A stretch of DNA of 64,000 nt from Vibrio sinus (GTDB lineage: Bacteria; Pseudomonadota; Gammaproteobacteria; Enterobacterales; Vibrionaceae). Location of the stretch: contig NZ_JAMKMR010000006.1 of the NCBI RefSeq assembly GCF_023634645.1, forward strand, positions 186,001 through 250,000. The letters run 5' to 3'. Position 1 is the stretch's first letter; every line of letters starts with the position of its first letter. Under the pieces are notes generated by a model. The model searched no databases, was not told the DNA's origin, and was given only the letters and a program-made list of their open reading frames with translations. The position numbers and the translations under genes were made by a program. This document shows, in pieces, positions 54,893 to 64,000 of the stretch.

Positions 54893-55480
54893 TTAGTGGA
54901 TAGTTGGTTTTTTGTCCGAGCCTGTCTCTTTTGACGCTTTTACACCAAGCTCAGCATGAATAGTCAGGGCACAAATTTTCGCATGCTCCATGACTTGTTC
55001 TAACAACTCGGTTTGCTCTGCTAGATCATCTTCTTCGTCGATACCCAATCTGGCTATTTCTTCAAGATCAGCGAGTGCTTCTTTTACCTCTTGGGAAGAT
55101 TTACGTAATTTTGCATCAGCCAGCCCCAAACCTGAAATAAAGTGATTCACCCAATCAGAGAAGCTTTCCGCCACATCAAACAACGACTCTTTAGTCAGCT
55201 CATCGCTAAGTATCAAGGTTAACTCAAAGCCTGTCCCCATCAGCTCTTTCTTGGTCGAGTCAAACATCAGTTGGGCGATCTCTAACGCCTTAGTCGGCCA
55301 CCCCATTCCTTCATTGGTATAATCGGACAGCAGAGCCTGCCATGTAGTATCGCTAGGACTCAGGCCTCCACTTAGCATCCCTACCAATAACCCATGGAGT
55401 TCAGATGGCGTAACGGAAAGAGAAGCGGAGGTTAATGTTTCAGATAAGGAAGTGTAATCTGGCAAAGTCTTATCGGTCAT
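54893..55480 (-). CDS. ygfB: YgfB/YecA-family protein
   Basis: A 195-residue all-helical protein of the UPF0149 family. Recent work in Pseudomonas links YgfB to regulation of beta-lactamase expression, but a general function is not known. Typical parts are TPSELHGLLVGMLSGGL, FDSTKKELMGTGFELTLIL and LADLEEIARLGIDEEDDLAEQ. The frame is open 13 codons further upstream to 55519, but an AGG 7 nt before the ATG at 55480 (MTDKTLPDY) and family starts favour the latter. It heads ygfB-ubiH-ubiI and is divergent from zapA. Confidence 0.92.
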   Translation of the reverse strand: MTDKTLPDYTSLSETLTSASLSVTPSELHGLLVGMLSGGLSPSDTTWQALLSDYTNEGMGWPTKALEIAQLMFDSTKKELMGTGFELTLILSDELTKESLFDVAESFSDWVNHFISGLGLADAKLRKSSQEVKEALADLEEIARLGIDEEDDLAEQTELLEQVMEHAKICALTIHAELGVKASKETGSDKKPTIH

Positions 55481-55723
55481 AGGGAGGCCTAAATTAAAAA
55501 AGTTGCCTAATAATAGCACTACCGCGACAACGCTGAAATGCTGACATCACGAAAACTGAATAGCTTGTATCCAATTTGCCCAATTCCTGTGTAATTAGCC
55601 TATCATTTAATTACCAGCGAGTAGAAAAGCTTGAATCTTATAGAGTGTTTACCTTATAGTTTCTACCTCGGTGGTCTCGAATGAAAACCACCTTAAAAGA
55701 AGCGCGTATAGAGTTCATGGATA

Positions 55724-56029
55724 ATGAGTAATCAAGCGGTAGAAGTTGAAATATTAGGAAAATTAACTCGAGTCAATTGCCCAGAAGGGCAAGAAGAATC
55801 CCTCATTGAGGCAGCGCAAGACCTCGATGACCGTTTACGAGAAATGACTTCAAAAACGAAAGTCACCAATGAAGTTCAATTACTCACGATTGCTGCATTG
55901 AATTGCTGTTATGAATTAAAGCAATCCAGTAAGGTCTCTCAAGACCAACAAAGTGAACTCTTCGATAAAGTTGAAAAGCTTTCCGAGTCGCTAGAACAAG
56001 CGTTAAGTAGAGTAAGGTCAGCCAGCTAA
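55724..56029 (+). CDS. zapA: cell division protein ZapA
   Basis: Small cytoplasmic protein that bundles FtsZ protofilaments and stabilises the Z ring. The 101 residues form the typical globular head (VEVEILGKLTRVNCPEGQEESLIEAAQDLDDRLREM has the family pattern) and a C-terminal coiled coil (about 60-98). It is divergent from ygfB and directly upstream of 6S RNA, an arrangement conserved from E. coli to Vibrio. Confidence 0.94.
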   Translation: MSNQAVEVEILGKLTRVNCPEGQEESLIEAAQDLDDRLREMTSKTKVTNEVQLLTIAALNCCYELKQSSKVSQDQQSELFDKVEKLSESLEQALSRVRSAS

Positions 56030-56049
56030 CCTTTTCTACAATACCAATA

Positions 56050-56236
56050 TTTACCCTGAGGTGTTCGTCTGTGGGATTAAGTCCCTGAGCCGATAAGCAA
56101 TACTTAAGGGTTAGTACTTGTTAGCTATTGAGCAAGCTCGACTTGAATCGAGAAGCCTACGGTTAGCATTGCTGATCCGCCTTGAACCAGCTGGTTCAAG
56201 GGTCAATATCCTCGACGGCACCCCGGGGTATCTCCT
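56050..56236 (+). ncRNA. ssrS: 6S RNA
   Basis: 6S RNA binds sigma-70 RNA polymerase in stationary phase and imitates an open promoter. The conserved ends are present: CCTGAGGTGTTCG at 56054 pairs with the 3' region ACCCCGGGGTATCTCC near 56235, and GTCCCTGAGCCGATA plus CTTGAACC...GGTTCAAGGGT match the well-known internal blocks. It sits between zapA and fau, as in enterobacteria and vibrios. Exact ends are estimates from alignment by eye with E. coli 6S. Confidence 0.92.
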
Positions 56237-56263
56237 TCTACTCTGCAGGACTTGCACTGAATC

Positions 56264-56854
56264 ATGATAAGTTCACGAGACAGCCTGAGAAAACAAATTC
56301 GAGATACGCGCAACCAGCTTAGTGAGCAGCAGCAGCATGAGGCTGCCCAAGACTTAGTGTCTTCATTCTTAACCTTGCCAGAGCTGAAAAGTAGTCAGCA
56401 TATCGCCTTATATTTATCCAATGATGGCGAGCTCTCAACTCAGCCACTAGTTGAAAAATTGTGGCAACTAGGCAAACATACCTACCTCCCTATTTTACAT
56501 CCGTTTTCTAAAGGAAACTTACTCTTTCTCCACTACGATGCCAACACGCCACTGGTCACCAACCGTTATGGAATATGGGAACCGAAACTGAGCCAGCCGC
56601 ATATTAAACCCGTATCCCAACTTGACTTAATTGCCACCCCTCTCGTTGGCTTTGATGCCCTTGGTAACCGGCTAGGCATGGGTGGAGGCTATTACGATCG
56701 CACCTTAGAAAACTGGCGCAACAACGAGTCCGGACCTTACCCCATTGGTATTGCCCACGATTGCCAACAAGTGGATTCTATTCCTGTTCAAGCATGGGAT
56801 GTGCCTTTAGCTAAAATCGTCACGCCGAGCAAAATTTGGCATTGGGACGGCTAA
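56264..56854 (+). CDS. fau: 5-formyltetrahydrofolate cyclo-ligase (YgfA)
   Basis: ATP-dependent conversion of 5-formyl-THF to 5,10-methenyl-THF. The 196 residues contain RKQIRDTRNQLSEQQ at the N-terminus and the C-terminal signature LVGFDALGNRLGMGGGYYDRTLENW with the phosphate-binding glycines. It is located just downstream of 6S RNA, with which it is usually co-transcribed. In E. coli this gene affects persister formation through the same folate reaction. Confidence 0.95.
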   Translation: MISSRDSLRKQIRDTRNQLSEQQQHEAAQDLVSSFLTLPELKSSQHIALYLSNDGELSTQPLVEKLWQLGKHTYLPILHPFSKGNLLFLHYDANTPLVTNRYGIWEPKLSQPHIKPVSQLDLIATPLVGFDALGNRLGMGGGYYDRTLENWRNNESGPYPIGIAHDCQQVDSIPVQAWDVPLAKIVTPSKIWHWDG

Positions 56855-57006
56855 ACCACCTAGATCTGGCCAAATAATACTGTCGCAAAACACCTCTCAA
56901 GCCTGCATCTTGAAGTAATTTAGGTATATAATCATGCCCATTATCGCTTCCCGCTTTGTTGAAGGTGTGGGAGATTTCATAACTGCAGTGACAAATAGAG
57001 GTAGGC

Positions 57007-57663
57007 ATGACTCAAGATGAAATGAAGAAAGCGGCAGGATGGGCTGCATTAAAGTATGTTGAAAAAGGCAGCATAGTCGGGGTTGGTACTGGCTCTACTG
57101 TTAATCATTTCATCGATGCATTGGGCACCGTTAAAGAAGATATCAAAGGAGCCGTGTCTAGCTCTGAAGTGTCAACGGAAAAGTTAAAGCAACTCGGAAT
57201 CGAAGTCTTTGATTGCAACCAAGTATCTTCGTTAGATATTTACGTTGACGGCGCTGACGAAATTAATGCCGCACGAGAGATGATCAAAGGCGGCGGCGCA
57301 GCCCTTACTCGAGAGAAAATTGTCGCAGCAATCTCGGACAAATTCGTCTGCATTGTAGATGGAACAAAAGCTGTCGATGTATTAGGCTCTTTTCCTCTAC
57401 CTGTTGAGGTCATTCCAATGGCTCGCTCTTATGTGGGGCGCGAAATGGTTAAACTAGGCGGAGATCCTGTATACCGAGAAGGTGTCACGACCGACAATGG
57501 CAACATCATCATTGACGTACATGGACTCAGCATCACCCACCCTAAAGAGCTGGAAGATAAAATTAATGCGATTGCCGGTGTCGTTACCGTCGGGCTATTT
57601 GCTCACCGTGGTGCCGATGTGGTTATTACTGGCACAGAGAATGGCGCTCAAATCGAAGACTAA
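57007..57663 (+). CDS. rpiA: ribose-5-phosphate isomerase A
   Basis: Interconverts ribose 5-phosphate and ribulose 5-phosphate. The 218 residues carry [51 protein letters not shown] (active-site D-G-A-D-E and K-G-G-G) and the lysine-containing [23 protein letters not shown] ribosome site precedes the ATG. A terminator separates it from serA. Confidence 0.97.
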   Translation: MTQDEMKKAAGWAALKYVEKGSIVGVGTGSTVNHFIDALGTVKEDIKGAVSSSEVSTEKLKQLGIEVFDCNQVSSLDIYVDGADEINAAREMIKGGGAALTREKIVAAISDKFVCIVDGTKAVDVLGSFPLPVEVIPMARSYVGREMVKLGGDPVYREGVTTDNGNIIIDVHGLSITHPKELEDKINAIAGVVTVGLFAHRGADVVITGTENGAQIED

Positions 57664-57724
57664 TACGATTGGGTGCACTTAGATGGATTCGATATAATTC
57701 ATTCCATAATAGTAATCTAACGAC

Positions 57725-57753
57725 AAACAGCGCCAAATGGCGCTGTTTTTCTT
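57725..57753 (+). terminator. intrinsic terminator of rpiA
   Basis: An 11-bp stem AAACAGCGCCA / TGGCGCTGTTT with a 2-nt nominal loop is followed by TTCTT. It lies between the rpiA stop and the serA leader. Confidence 0.8.
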
Positions 57754-57936
57754 GCTCTATTTTAGTCATTTTGCATTTTCTTGTAATTTTCTTACCCAAA
57801 CGAATTTTTTTTTGTTACTTTATCGTATAGATAGCACTCACGAAAACGTTTGCGCAACTTCAGTTCTCAGCAAAAGTAGTTTTTTGGGCGTTTCTCCTCG
57901 TTATTCATTTCTTTCACGAAAAATAGGACAAGAACA

Positions 57937-59166
57937 ATGGCTAAAGTATCACTGGAAAAAGAAAAAATAAAAATCCTACTACTTGAAGGCCCACATTCAT
58001 CTGCTGTTGAAGTTTTAAAGGCTGAAGGTTACACCAACATCGAGTATCACAAAGGTTCCTTGTCTGAGTCTGAGTTACTAGAATCCATCAAAGATGCCCA
58101 TTTTGTTGGCATCCGATCCAGAACCCATTTATCTCAGGACGTCATTCAAGCCGCGAAGAAACTGGTCGCAATTGGCTGTTTTTGTATCGGTACCAACCAA
58201 GTTGACCTAAAAGCTGCAGCTGAGCGCGGAGTGCCTGTCTTTAATGCTCCCTTTTCAAACACACGCAGCGTAGCTGAACTGGTGCTGGGTCAGCTATTGC
58301 TGCTGCTGCGCGGCATTCCAGAGAAAAATGCACTCGCTCATCGTGGTATTTGGAAGAAAAGTGCTGATCACTCTTTCGAAGCACGCGGTAAAAGACTCGG
58401 CATTATAGGCTATGGGCATATCGGTACCCAATTGGGTATCATCGCCGAAAACCTAGGAATGCGAGTATATTTTTACGATATCGAGAATAAACTTTCTCTT
58501 GGCAACGCAACGCAAGTTAACTCAATGGCAGAGCTGCTTAATCAATGTGACGTTATCTCTCTGCATGTTCCTGAAACCCCTGAAACTAAGAATATGATGG
58601 GTGCTGAGCAATTTGCTTTAATGAAGCCCGGTGCAATATTTATCAATGCCGCGAGAGGAACCGTGGTGGATATTCCGGCGCTTGCCGCTGCTATCGAGTC
58701 TAAACATTTGGCTGGGGCAGCCATTGATGTCTTTCCTGTCGAGCCTAAAACTAACGCTGACCCATTCGAATCACCATTGATGCAGTTTGACAACGTCATA
58801 TTGACCCCTCATGTTGGCGGCTCTACGCAAGAAGCTCAAGAAAACATCGGCATTGAAGTAGCAGGAAAATTGGCGAAATACTCCGATAATGGGTCAACGT
58901 TGTCGAGCGTCAACTTTCCGGAAGTCTCTTTACCTATTCATAGAAACTGCTCTCGACTGCTTCATATTCACCAGAACCAACCAGGGATTTTGACCCAAAT
59001 TAATACTATTTTCGCCGAAGAAGGCATCAATATCGCCGGACAATATCTGCAGACCTCTGCTGATATTGGTTATGTCGTGATAGACGTTGAGTCAGCACGC
59101 TCTGAAGAAGCACTGGAAAAGTTAAAGAAAATTAACGGAACTATTCGAGCGCGTATCCTTCATTAA
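57937..59166 (+). CDS. serA: D-3-phosphoglycerate dehydrogenase SerA
   Basis: First committed enzyme of serine synthesis (3-phosphoglycerate to 3-phosphohydroxypyruvate, NAD-dependent). The 409 residues contain a nucleotide-binding domain with LGIIGYGHIGTQLGIIAENLG, the catalytic arginine in NAARGTVVDIPAL, the His in LTPHVGGSTQEAQ, and a C-terminal ACT domain (about 335-409) with NQPGILTQINTIFAEEGINI for serine feedback. An AGGA precedes the ATG by 8 nt. The 270-nt leader upstream holds the promoter. Confidence 0.96.
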   Translation: MAKVSLEKEKIKILLLEGPHSSAVEVLKAEGYTNIEYHKGSLSESELLESIKDAHFVGIRSRTHLSQDVIQAAKKLVAIGCFCIGTNQVDLKAAAERGVPVFNAPFSNTRSVAELVLGQLLLLLRGIPEKNALAHRGIWKKSADHSFEARGKRLGIIGYGHIGTQLGIIAENLGMRVYFYDIENKLSLGNATQVNSMAELLNQCDVISLHVPETPETKNMMGAEQFALMKPGAIFINAARGTVVDIPALAAAIESKHLAGAAIDVFPVEPKTNADPFESPLMQFDNVILTPHVGGSTQEAQENIGIEVAGKLAKYSDNGSTLSSVNFPEVSLPIHRNCSRLLHIHQNQPGILTQINTIFAEEGINIAGQYLQTSADIGYVVIDVESARSEEALEKLKKINGTIRARILH

Positions 59167-59180
59167 TCGCTTAAATTTAT

Positions 59181-59220
59181 ATGTAAAGAGGCCACTTCCT
59201 TTGAAGTGGCCTCTTTACAT
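59181..59220. terminator. bidirectional terminator between serA and ilvH
   Basis: A perfect 18-bp stem (ATGTAAAGAGGCCACTTC with its complement) and a CTTT loop lie between convergent serA and ilvH. Because the outer stem is AT-rich with T-runs on both strands, it can stop transcription from either side. Confidence 0.9.
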
Positions 59221-59243
59221 GACTAGGACTGATCTTTTAGAGT

Positions 59244-59738
59244 TCAGGGTTTTAGTGCTCGCTCGCCACGCACGATTCCGACAACACCACTTCTCGCAAC
59301 TTCAATCACTTCTGTGGCTTCAGACAACGCTTTAATAAAAGCATCAAGCTTCTCGCTTGTCCCTGCCATTTGTACTGTGTACTGAGTCGCCGTCACATCA
59401 ACGATCTGGCCTCGGAAGATATCGGCAGTACGCTTAACTTCATCTCTAGATAGTCCACTGGCCTTGACTTTCACCATCATTAGCTCACGCTCAATATGCT
59501 CAAGCTCGGTGACTTCTTGCACCTTTAGAACGTCAATCAATTTATGTAACTGTTTTTGGATCTGCTCTAACTGCATTTCATCAGACTTGGTGGTAATGTT
59601 CAGTCTTGATAAGGTCTCATCATCGGTGGGCGATACGGTGAGAGATTCAATATTGTAACCGCGTTGAGAAAACAGCCCAACAACACGAGATAAAGAACCA
59701 GGTTGGTTTTCCATCAACAAAGAAATTATATGTCTCAT
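59244..59738 (-). CDS. ilvH: acetolactate synthase III small subunit IlvH
   Basis: Regulatory subunit that makes acetolactate synthase III sensitive to valine. The 164 residues have an N-terminal ACT domain with MRHIISLLMENQPGSLSRVV and FSQRGYNIESLTVSPT, and the C-terminal domain ending near GVVGIVRGERALKP. It starts 1 nt after the ilvI stop, so the two are translationally coupled. Confidence 0.96.
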   Translation of the reverse strand: MRHIISLLMENQPGSLSRVVGLFSQRGYNIESLTVSPTDDETLSRLNITTKSDEMQLEQIQKQLHKLIDVLKVQEVTELEHIERELMMVKVKASGLSRDEVKRTADIFRGQIVDVTATQYTVQMAGTSEKLDAFIKALSEATEVIEVARSGVVGIVRGERALKP

Positions 59739-59739
59739 A

Positions 59740-61461
59740 TCAGGTTCTCTCCGTCTTGCTTAGCCACATTTTATCCATACCTTCGCCTTTTATTTGCATC
59801 GGGTAGACATGCTCGGTTTCATCAACACTGATATCAACAAATACTAGTCTGTCTTTCATGCTAAGTGCTTTCTCAAGCCCAGACTCGAGTTGATCTGGGG
59901 TAGAAATGCGCATACCCACATGGCCATAGGCTTCTGCGATAGCGGCAAAATCGGGTACCGAGTCCATATAAGAATTCGAGTGGCGGCCTTGATAAATAAT
60001 GTCTTGCCACTGCTTAACCATTCCCAAGAAGCGATTATTCAGATTAATGATCTTAACCGGGATATTGTATTGCAGCGCGGTGGAAAGCTCTTGTATATTC
60101 ATTTGAATACTGCCATCGCCAGTGACAACGATCACTTCTTCATCAGGCTTGGCAAATTTTACCCCCATACCCGCAGGCAAACCAAAGCCCATGGTCCCTA
60201 GACCACCAGAGTTTATCCAACGGCGAGGTTTATTGAACGGATAATACAGTGCGGCAAACATTTGATGCTGCCCCACATCAGAGGCCACATAAGCATTACC
60301 CTGCGTCAAACGATGAAGTGTCTCAATCACTTGTTGCGGCTTGATCGTTTCAGCACTTGTCTCATAGGCCAAACATTCGCGACTGCGCCAGCTTTCAATA
60401 TCCGTCCACCAAGCTTCAATCGCTTGGGTGTCATTACAACCACCTTGATCTACTAACTGGCTCAACATACTGGCGAGCACTTTGTCCGCTGAACCAACAA
60501 TTGGCAAATCTACTTTGACGTTTTTCGATATCGAGGACGGGTCAATATCGATATGCATGACTTTCGCATCCGGACAATACTTTTCTAAATTGTTGGTTGT
60601 CCTATCATCAAATCGCACCCCGACACCAAATATCAAGTCGGCATTATGCATAGCCATGTTGGCTTCATATGTTCCATGCATCCCCAACATTCCAAGGGAG
60701 TTTTTATGAGTCCCTGGAAATGCTCCAAGTCCCATTAAGGTACTGACGACAGGTAAATTAAGCGATTCGGCGAGCGTTGTGATGTATTCCGCCGATTCAG
60801 AAATTACAGCACCACCACCGATATACAGCACTGGCTTTTTTGCTTCCAGCAATGCTTTTAGGGCTTTTTTGATTTGCCCTTTGTGACCTGTGGTAGTCGG
60901 GTTGTATGAACGCATCTTAATCGTTTCCGGGTATTGATATGGGAACTTTATCAATGGATTCATAACATCTTTGGGTAGATCGATCACGACAGGTCCAGGA
61001 CGCCCCGTCGATGCAATATAGAAGGCTTTTTTGATTGTCTCAGGGATCTCTTCGGCTTTTTTAACCAAAAAGCTGTGTTTGACGATTGGGCGAGAAACAC
61101 CAACAATATCGCACTCTTGAAAAGCGTCATTACCAATCAAATTATTTGGTACATTACCTGAAATCACTATCATTGGAATTGAATCCATGTACGCTGTAGC
61201 GATTCCAGTAACCGTATTCGTGGCTCCTGGGCCAGAACACACTAGCACGACACCTGGTTTTCCCGTTGCACGAGCATAGCCATCGGCCATATGCGTGGCC
61301 GCTTGTTCATGGCGAACCAATACATGTTTTATATTTTCGGTTTTAGCATGCAGAGCATCATAGATATCCAAGACGGATCCACCTGGATAACCAAAAATTT
61401 GCTCTACTCCTTCTTCGATCAGAGATTGCACAACCATCTCTGCGCCAGATAGCGACTCCAT
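59740..61461 (-). CDS. ilvI: acetolactate synthase III large subunit IlvI
   Basis: ThDP- and FAD-dependent catalytic subunit making acetolactate or acetohydroxybutyrate for branched-chain amino acid synthesis. It contains the ThDP glutamate in [46 protein letters not shown] and the ThDP motif [20 protein letters not shown]. The ORF is open up to 61506, but AAGGAGAG stands 6 nt before the ATG at 61461 ([11 protein letters not shown]), as in E. coli, giving 573 residues. Its leader may hold regulatory structure. Confidence 0.96.
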   Translation of the reverse strand: MESLSGAEMVVQSLIEEGVEQIFGYPGGSVLDIYDALHAKTENIKHVLVRHEQAATHMADGYARATGKPGVVLVCSGPGATNTVTGIATAYMDSIPMIVISGNVPNNLIGNDAFQECDIVGVSRPIVKHSFLVKKAEEIPETIKKAFYIASTGRPGPVVIDLPKDVMNPLIKFPYQYPETIKMRSYNPTTTGHKGQIKKALKALLEAKKPVLYIGGGAVISESAEYITTLAESLNLPVVSTLMGLGAFPGTHKNSLGMLGMHGTYEANMAMHNADLIFGVGVRFDDRTTNNLEKYCPDAKVMHIDIDPSSISKNVKVDLPIVGSADKVLASMLSQLVDQGGCNDTQAIEAWWTDIESWRSRECLAYETSAETIKPQQVIETLHRLTQGNAYVASDVGQHQMFAALYYPFNKPRRWINSGGLGTMGFGLPAGMGVKFAKPDEEVIVVTGDGSIQMNIQELSTALQYNIPVKIINLNNRFLGMVKQWQDIIYQGRHSNSYMDSVPDFAAIAEAYGHVGMRISTPDQLESGLEKALSMKDRLVFVDISVDETEHVYPMQIKGEGMDKMWLSKTERT

Positions 61462-61842
61462 ATTTCTCTCCTTAACCAGCAACAATCTTATCGGTAAATA
61501 AGTCACTCTGGCTTACATAGTCGTAGGTCTTATTCGTAGCCTAATGCTGAAGCAATGTGTATTCGGCTATGTACTTAACTTCACGGTAGCGAAGTAAGTT
61601 AACGCAGTAACTGTAACGTCTAAAACAATGAAGGTCTAATGGTATGCTTTGGCGAAAAGTACAAAGTGTTGAATAAGCCAGGTCAAATAGTATGAGCTAC
61701 TGCCACGAACAGAGCATATGGAAGAAACAATAAATATACGAGAAAAATACGACGCTAAATTCTAATGACAACGCAAAAATGAATAAGTTGCGGTAGAAAA
61801 TAACAAAGATGGGAGGCAGTAAGTTGTGAGTGAGGATAGACG
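61462..61842. other. ilvI upstream region
   Basis: 381 nt between the leuO terminator and ilvI. It must carry the ilvIH promoter. Around 61573-61602 an imperfect inverted repeat CTTAACTTC-ACGGTAGC-GAAGTAAGTTAA could fold in the leader. I looked for a leader peptide rich in Leu, Ile or Val and did not see a convincing one. Confidence 0.4.
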
Positions 61843-61871
61843 AATAGCCCTGAGTGAGTCTCAGGGCTATT
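61843..61871 (-). terminator. intrinsic terminator after leuO
   Basis: A 12-bp perfect stem AATAGCCCTGAG / CTCAGGGCTATT with a 5-nt loop lies 23 nt downstream of the leuO stop. The T-run on the minus strand is poor, but the stem is strong. Confidence 0.7.
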
Positions 61872-61894
61872 GTGAATTTCTAAACAAGAAAAGA

Positions 61895-62854
61895 TTAGTT
61901 CAGGGCAACAACTTCGCCGCAGATAACCATTAACTGATCGCGCAACCAGATATGACCTTTATCTTTCTCGCTCGACTCATGCCAGCTTAGGAAACCACTG
62001 ATGCAAGAGTTCTCAAATGGGAAATCCAAAATTTGCAGCTGATCTTTATTCGCGGCATTCTCAACCATCCAACGAGGAGCAATAGTCACCAGCTCAGACT
62101 GGCCCACCACGTAGAGGACATTACTTAAACTTGTGCCTTCATAGTATGCTTGAACATCGATGTTGCTGTAAGCTTGCTCAGAGAAGCTGCGTTGGCCATG
62201 GACCTTAGAAAGCTTCGCGTGCTTCTCAGCCGCTAACTCTTCTGCAGTCACTGAACCTTGAATTCGCGTATGGCCTTTAGAAACAACCACAACCAGTTCA
62301 TCTTGGAAAATTTCTGTGCTTGAAAAACCTTGCTCATCGAATCGCGCATAGTCGATAACGAAATCGATCTCTTGATAACGCATTCTTTCCGCAAGCATAC
62401 GGTCAAATTCCGCATCTAAGTGCAGTTGCACATTCGGTGCTTGCTCGTGCACGGTAGACATGATTCTTGGAGCAAAGCGCATATCACATGGGCTGCAAAT
62501 CGCTAGCTTGAATAAGCGAGTTGAAGTTTCTGGAGAGAAAATAGAACTTGGCAGCTCATTTCTAATCAATTGTAAAGCCTGACGAATGGGGCCAAATAAT
62601 TGTCTTGCACGTTGAGTCGGCTGAATGCCACGCCCTTGGCGCATAAATAATTCGTCGTTAAACATAACTTTAAGGCGAGCAACTGCGTTACTTACGGCAG
62701 GTTGAGACATCCCTAAGTTATGAGCAGCTCTGGTGATGTTCTGTTCCTGCATAACTGCATCAAATACAGTTAATAGGTTTAAGTCTACTCCACGTAAAGT
62801 GCTTTCCATACGATAGCTCGCGATAGCACTCATTGCATCTTTTTTGTCCAACAT
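61895..62854 (-). CDS. leuO: LysR-type regulator LeuO
   Basis: Global LysR-family regulator that often opposes H-NS; in V. cholerae LeuO is controlled by ToxR and affects biofilm, acid and bile responses. The winged-helix domain is DLNLLTVFDAVMQEQNITRAAH and MSQPAVSNAVARLKVMFND (about 24-80), followed by a PBP2-like effector domain to residue 319. GAGGCG lies 7 nt upstream of the ATG at 62854. It is transcribed toward ilvIH, the conserved leuO-ilvIH neighbourhood. Confidence 0.94.
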   Translation of the reverse strand: MLDKKDAMSAIASYRMESTLRGVDLNLLTVFDAVMQEQNITRAAHNLGMSQPAVSNAVARLKVMFNDELFMRQGRGIQPTQRARQLFGPIRQALQLIRNELPSSIFSPETSTRLFKLAICSPCDMRFAPRIMSTVHEQAPNVQLHLDAEFDRMLAERMRYQEIDFVIDYARFDEQGFSSTEIFQDELVVVVSKGHTRIQGSVTAEELAAEKHAKLSKVHGQRSFSEQAYSNIDVQAYYEGTSLSNVLYVVGQSELVTIAPRWMVENAANKDQLQILDFPFENSCISGFLSWHESSEKDKGHIWLRDQLMVICGEVVALN

Positions 62855-63324
62855 TGGTTACGCCTCTTCAATGGTAATCAATAACAATACTTAACAATCT
62901 TATTTACGCTGTATTAGCGTTTGGTTAGGAATAGATAACCTACATTTTTTATATTTATCGCCCAGATGCATCCGGGACAATTGTTACTATCAACTAATCA
63001 ATCATGGCTTGGCAACAAGATTGATAATTAATCAGTATTTTTTATCTGCAATCTTGCATTCTACTTATATTTCATATAGATAGTCAATTTATAAAAAAAC
63101 ATAAAACAATTATTTATAAAATCAACATATATATTTAGGTAAAATCATGCACAAAAGATAATCAATTTGTAGCCAGCATAAAAATCCATGCTCTATGTGT
63201 AAAGGTGAATATTGAAGAATTAAGTAAAAATGGACACAAAATATCTAAAATCGCAATTAAAATGGCTAAATATTCATCGCAGACAAAGTTAACTTACTTA
63301 GGCAGGTAAATTATGTCTAGTGGT
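62855..63324. other. AT-rich leuO upstream region
   Basis: 470 nt without genes, visibly AT-rich with A- and T-tracts (for example around 63050-63150), as expected for an H-NS-silenced leuO promoter. It includes GACAATTGTTAC at 62978-62989, similar to the motifs at 43059 and 52047. The upstream gene also points leftward, so its end and the leuO promoter share this stretch. Confidence 0.5.
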
Positions 63325-64000
63325 TTAGGAATGAGAAACGTAACTAGGGAAATCAACTTGTTCCCATAGCTGATGTGATAGTGATTCAGTATTGCTCCAA
63401 TTCGCCGAAATTATCCAATCAACTAATGGTGAAGCCACATCTGGATAATGAATACTTTCGGGGTTTTCTTCATCTAGCCACTGCCGGACTTTGGCAGCAT
63501 CTAGATGTTCCATAGTACTTGCTAGCCCCAACGCTTCTAGTGTGTCAGCGTTACTCACTTGCTCAAACTGACCGGTTAAGGGTTTTAATAAAAGTTTTTT
63601 GCCACGTACTAACGCTTCGGAAGGCAGTTCAAAGCCACCATTGGCAATCACTCCTAGACAACAAGCAAGATGCTGCTGAAAGTCAGTATAATTGAGTGGC
63701 TTTAATTCAATGTTATCCACCTGGTGAGTGTCGGTAACATCTGGGTGATAGCAGACGAATTTGTGGGTGACGAATCGATGGCAAAGATCCATCACTTGTT
63801 GCAAATTTTCAAAAGGTAAGTAGATCAACAAATAGTCATCACTTTGCTTTGAACAGCATAATGTATCAATAATGGGTGGCAGTAGAGGTTGGTCAAAATG
63901 ATACCAATGCAGCCCAATATGGCATGTTGAAGGAGCAAAGTACTCGATAATCTGCCGATCCAACCAGCTCACTCCACGGGTGGGTACATGATAACGAAAG
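63325..64000 (-). CDS. MJ1255/VC2487-family glycosyltransferase-like protein, C-terminal part (cut by window edge)
   Basis: The frame is open to the window end, so the GTG at 63972 is not the true start; upstream residues read FRYHVPTRGVSWLDRQ. It belongs to a GT-B-like family named after this very Vibrio locus (MJ1255/VC2487). The visible C-terminal 225 residues include YHVPTRG, HIGLHWYHFDQPLLPPII and the hallmark NGGFELPSEALVRGKKLLLKP with GQFEQVSNADTLEALGL. Function unknown; the fold suggests a UDP-sugar or lipid-sugar transferase. Confidence 0.82.
   Translation of the reverse strand, partial: FRYHVPTRGVSWLDRQIIEYFAPSTCHIGLHWYHFDQPLLPPIIDTLCCSKQSDDYLLIYLPFENLQQVMDLCHRFVTHKFVCYHPDVTDTHQVDNIELKPLNYTDFQQHLACCLGVIANGGFELPSEALVRGKKLLLKPLTGQFEQVSNADTLEALGLASTMEHLDAAKVRQWLDEENPESIHYPDVASPLVDWIISANWSNTESLSHQLWEQVDFPSYVSHS

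Overview
The window is a chromosomal segment of a Vibrio or a very close relative. From memory, the conserved genes follow the V. cholerae order VC2451 (relA) to VC2487 almost exactly: relA, rlmD, barA/varS, acpS, pdxJ, recO, era, rnc, lepB, lepA, rseC-rseB-rseA-rpoE, nadB, ygfX-sdhE, ygfZ, a YbaK-like gene, ytfK, ubiI-ubiH, ygfB, zapA, 6S RNA, fau, rpiA, serA, ilvHI, leuO and a VC2487-type glycosyltransferase. relA (left edge) and the last gene (right edge) are cut by the window.

Left core (1-18.9 kb): stringent response (relA), 23S rRNA methylation, the BarA/VarS hybrid kinase, a housekeeping run reading leftward (lepA, lepB, rnc, era, recO, pdxJ, acpS), the sigma-E operon with a recognisable sigma-E promoter, nadB, and the sdhE/ygfX pair divergent from ygfZ.

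Between the YbaK-like gene and ytfK lies about 33 kb of surface-polysaccharide DNA (19.0-52.1 kb). Arm A (19.0-42.4 kb) reads leftward throughout and looks like one long operon. It holds UDP-GalNAcA genes (tviB/wbpO, tviC/wbpP), an ABC flippase, a pseudaminic acid pathway (pseC, F, G, H, I), a capsule-type transferase, an SpsF-like cytidylyltransferase, a carbamoyltransferase, a GT2-cytidylyltransferase fusion, a Wzy/WaaL-type membrane protein, several glycosyltransferases (one truncated) and the UDP-L-FucNAc genes fnlA-fnlB-fnlC. The predicted glycan therefore contains GalNAcA, L-FucNAc and a CMP-activated pseudaminic-type nonulosonate, perhaps carbamoylated. There is no separate pseB; the fnlA product is the natural substitute.

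Arm B (43.3-51.3 kb) reads mostly rightward and has an unusual gene set: a NeuB-type TIM barrel lacking the SAF domain, a formyltransferase, a polysaccharide deacetylase, a frameshifted Gfo/Idh oxidoreductase, a CMP-sugar synthetase and a HemL-like aminotransferase. Facing them is a formyltransferase-like protein fused to a beta-propeller-like domain. I consider this the best candidate for a poorly described pathway, probably for a second, N-formylated nonulosonate-like sugar, partly decayed here. An uninterrupted 10-G tract inside pseI suggests phase variation.

Right core (52.1-64 kb): ytfK, ubiquinone hydroxylases, ygfB/zapA/6S RNA/fau, rpiA, serA, acetolactate synthase III and leuO, with several clear intrinsic terminators. 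I saw no tRNA, rRNA, CRISPR array, intact insertion sequence or integrase.
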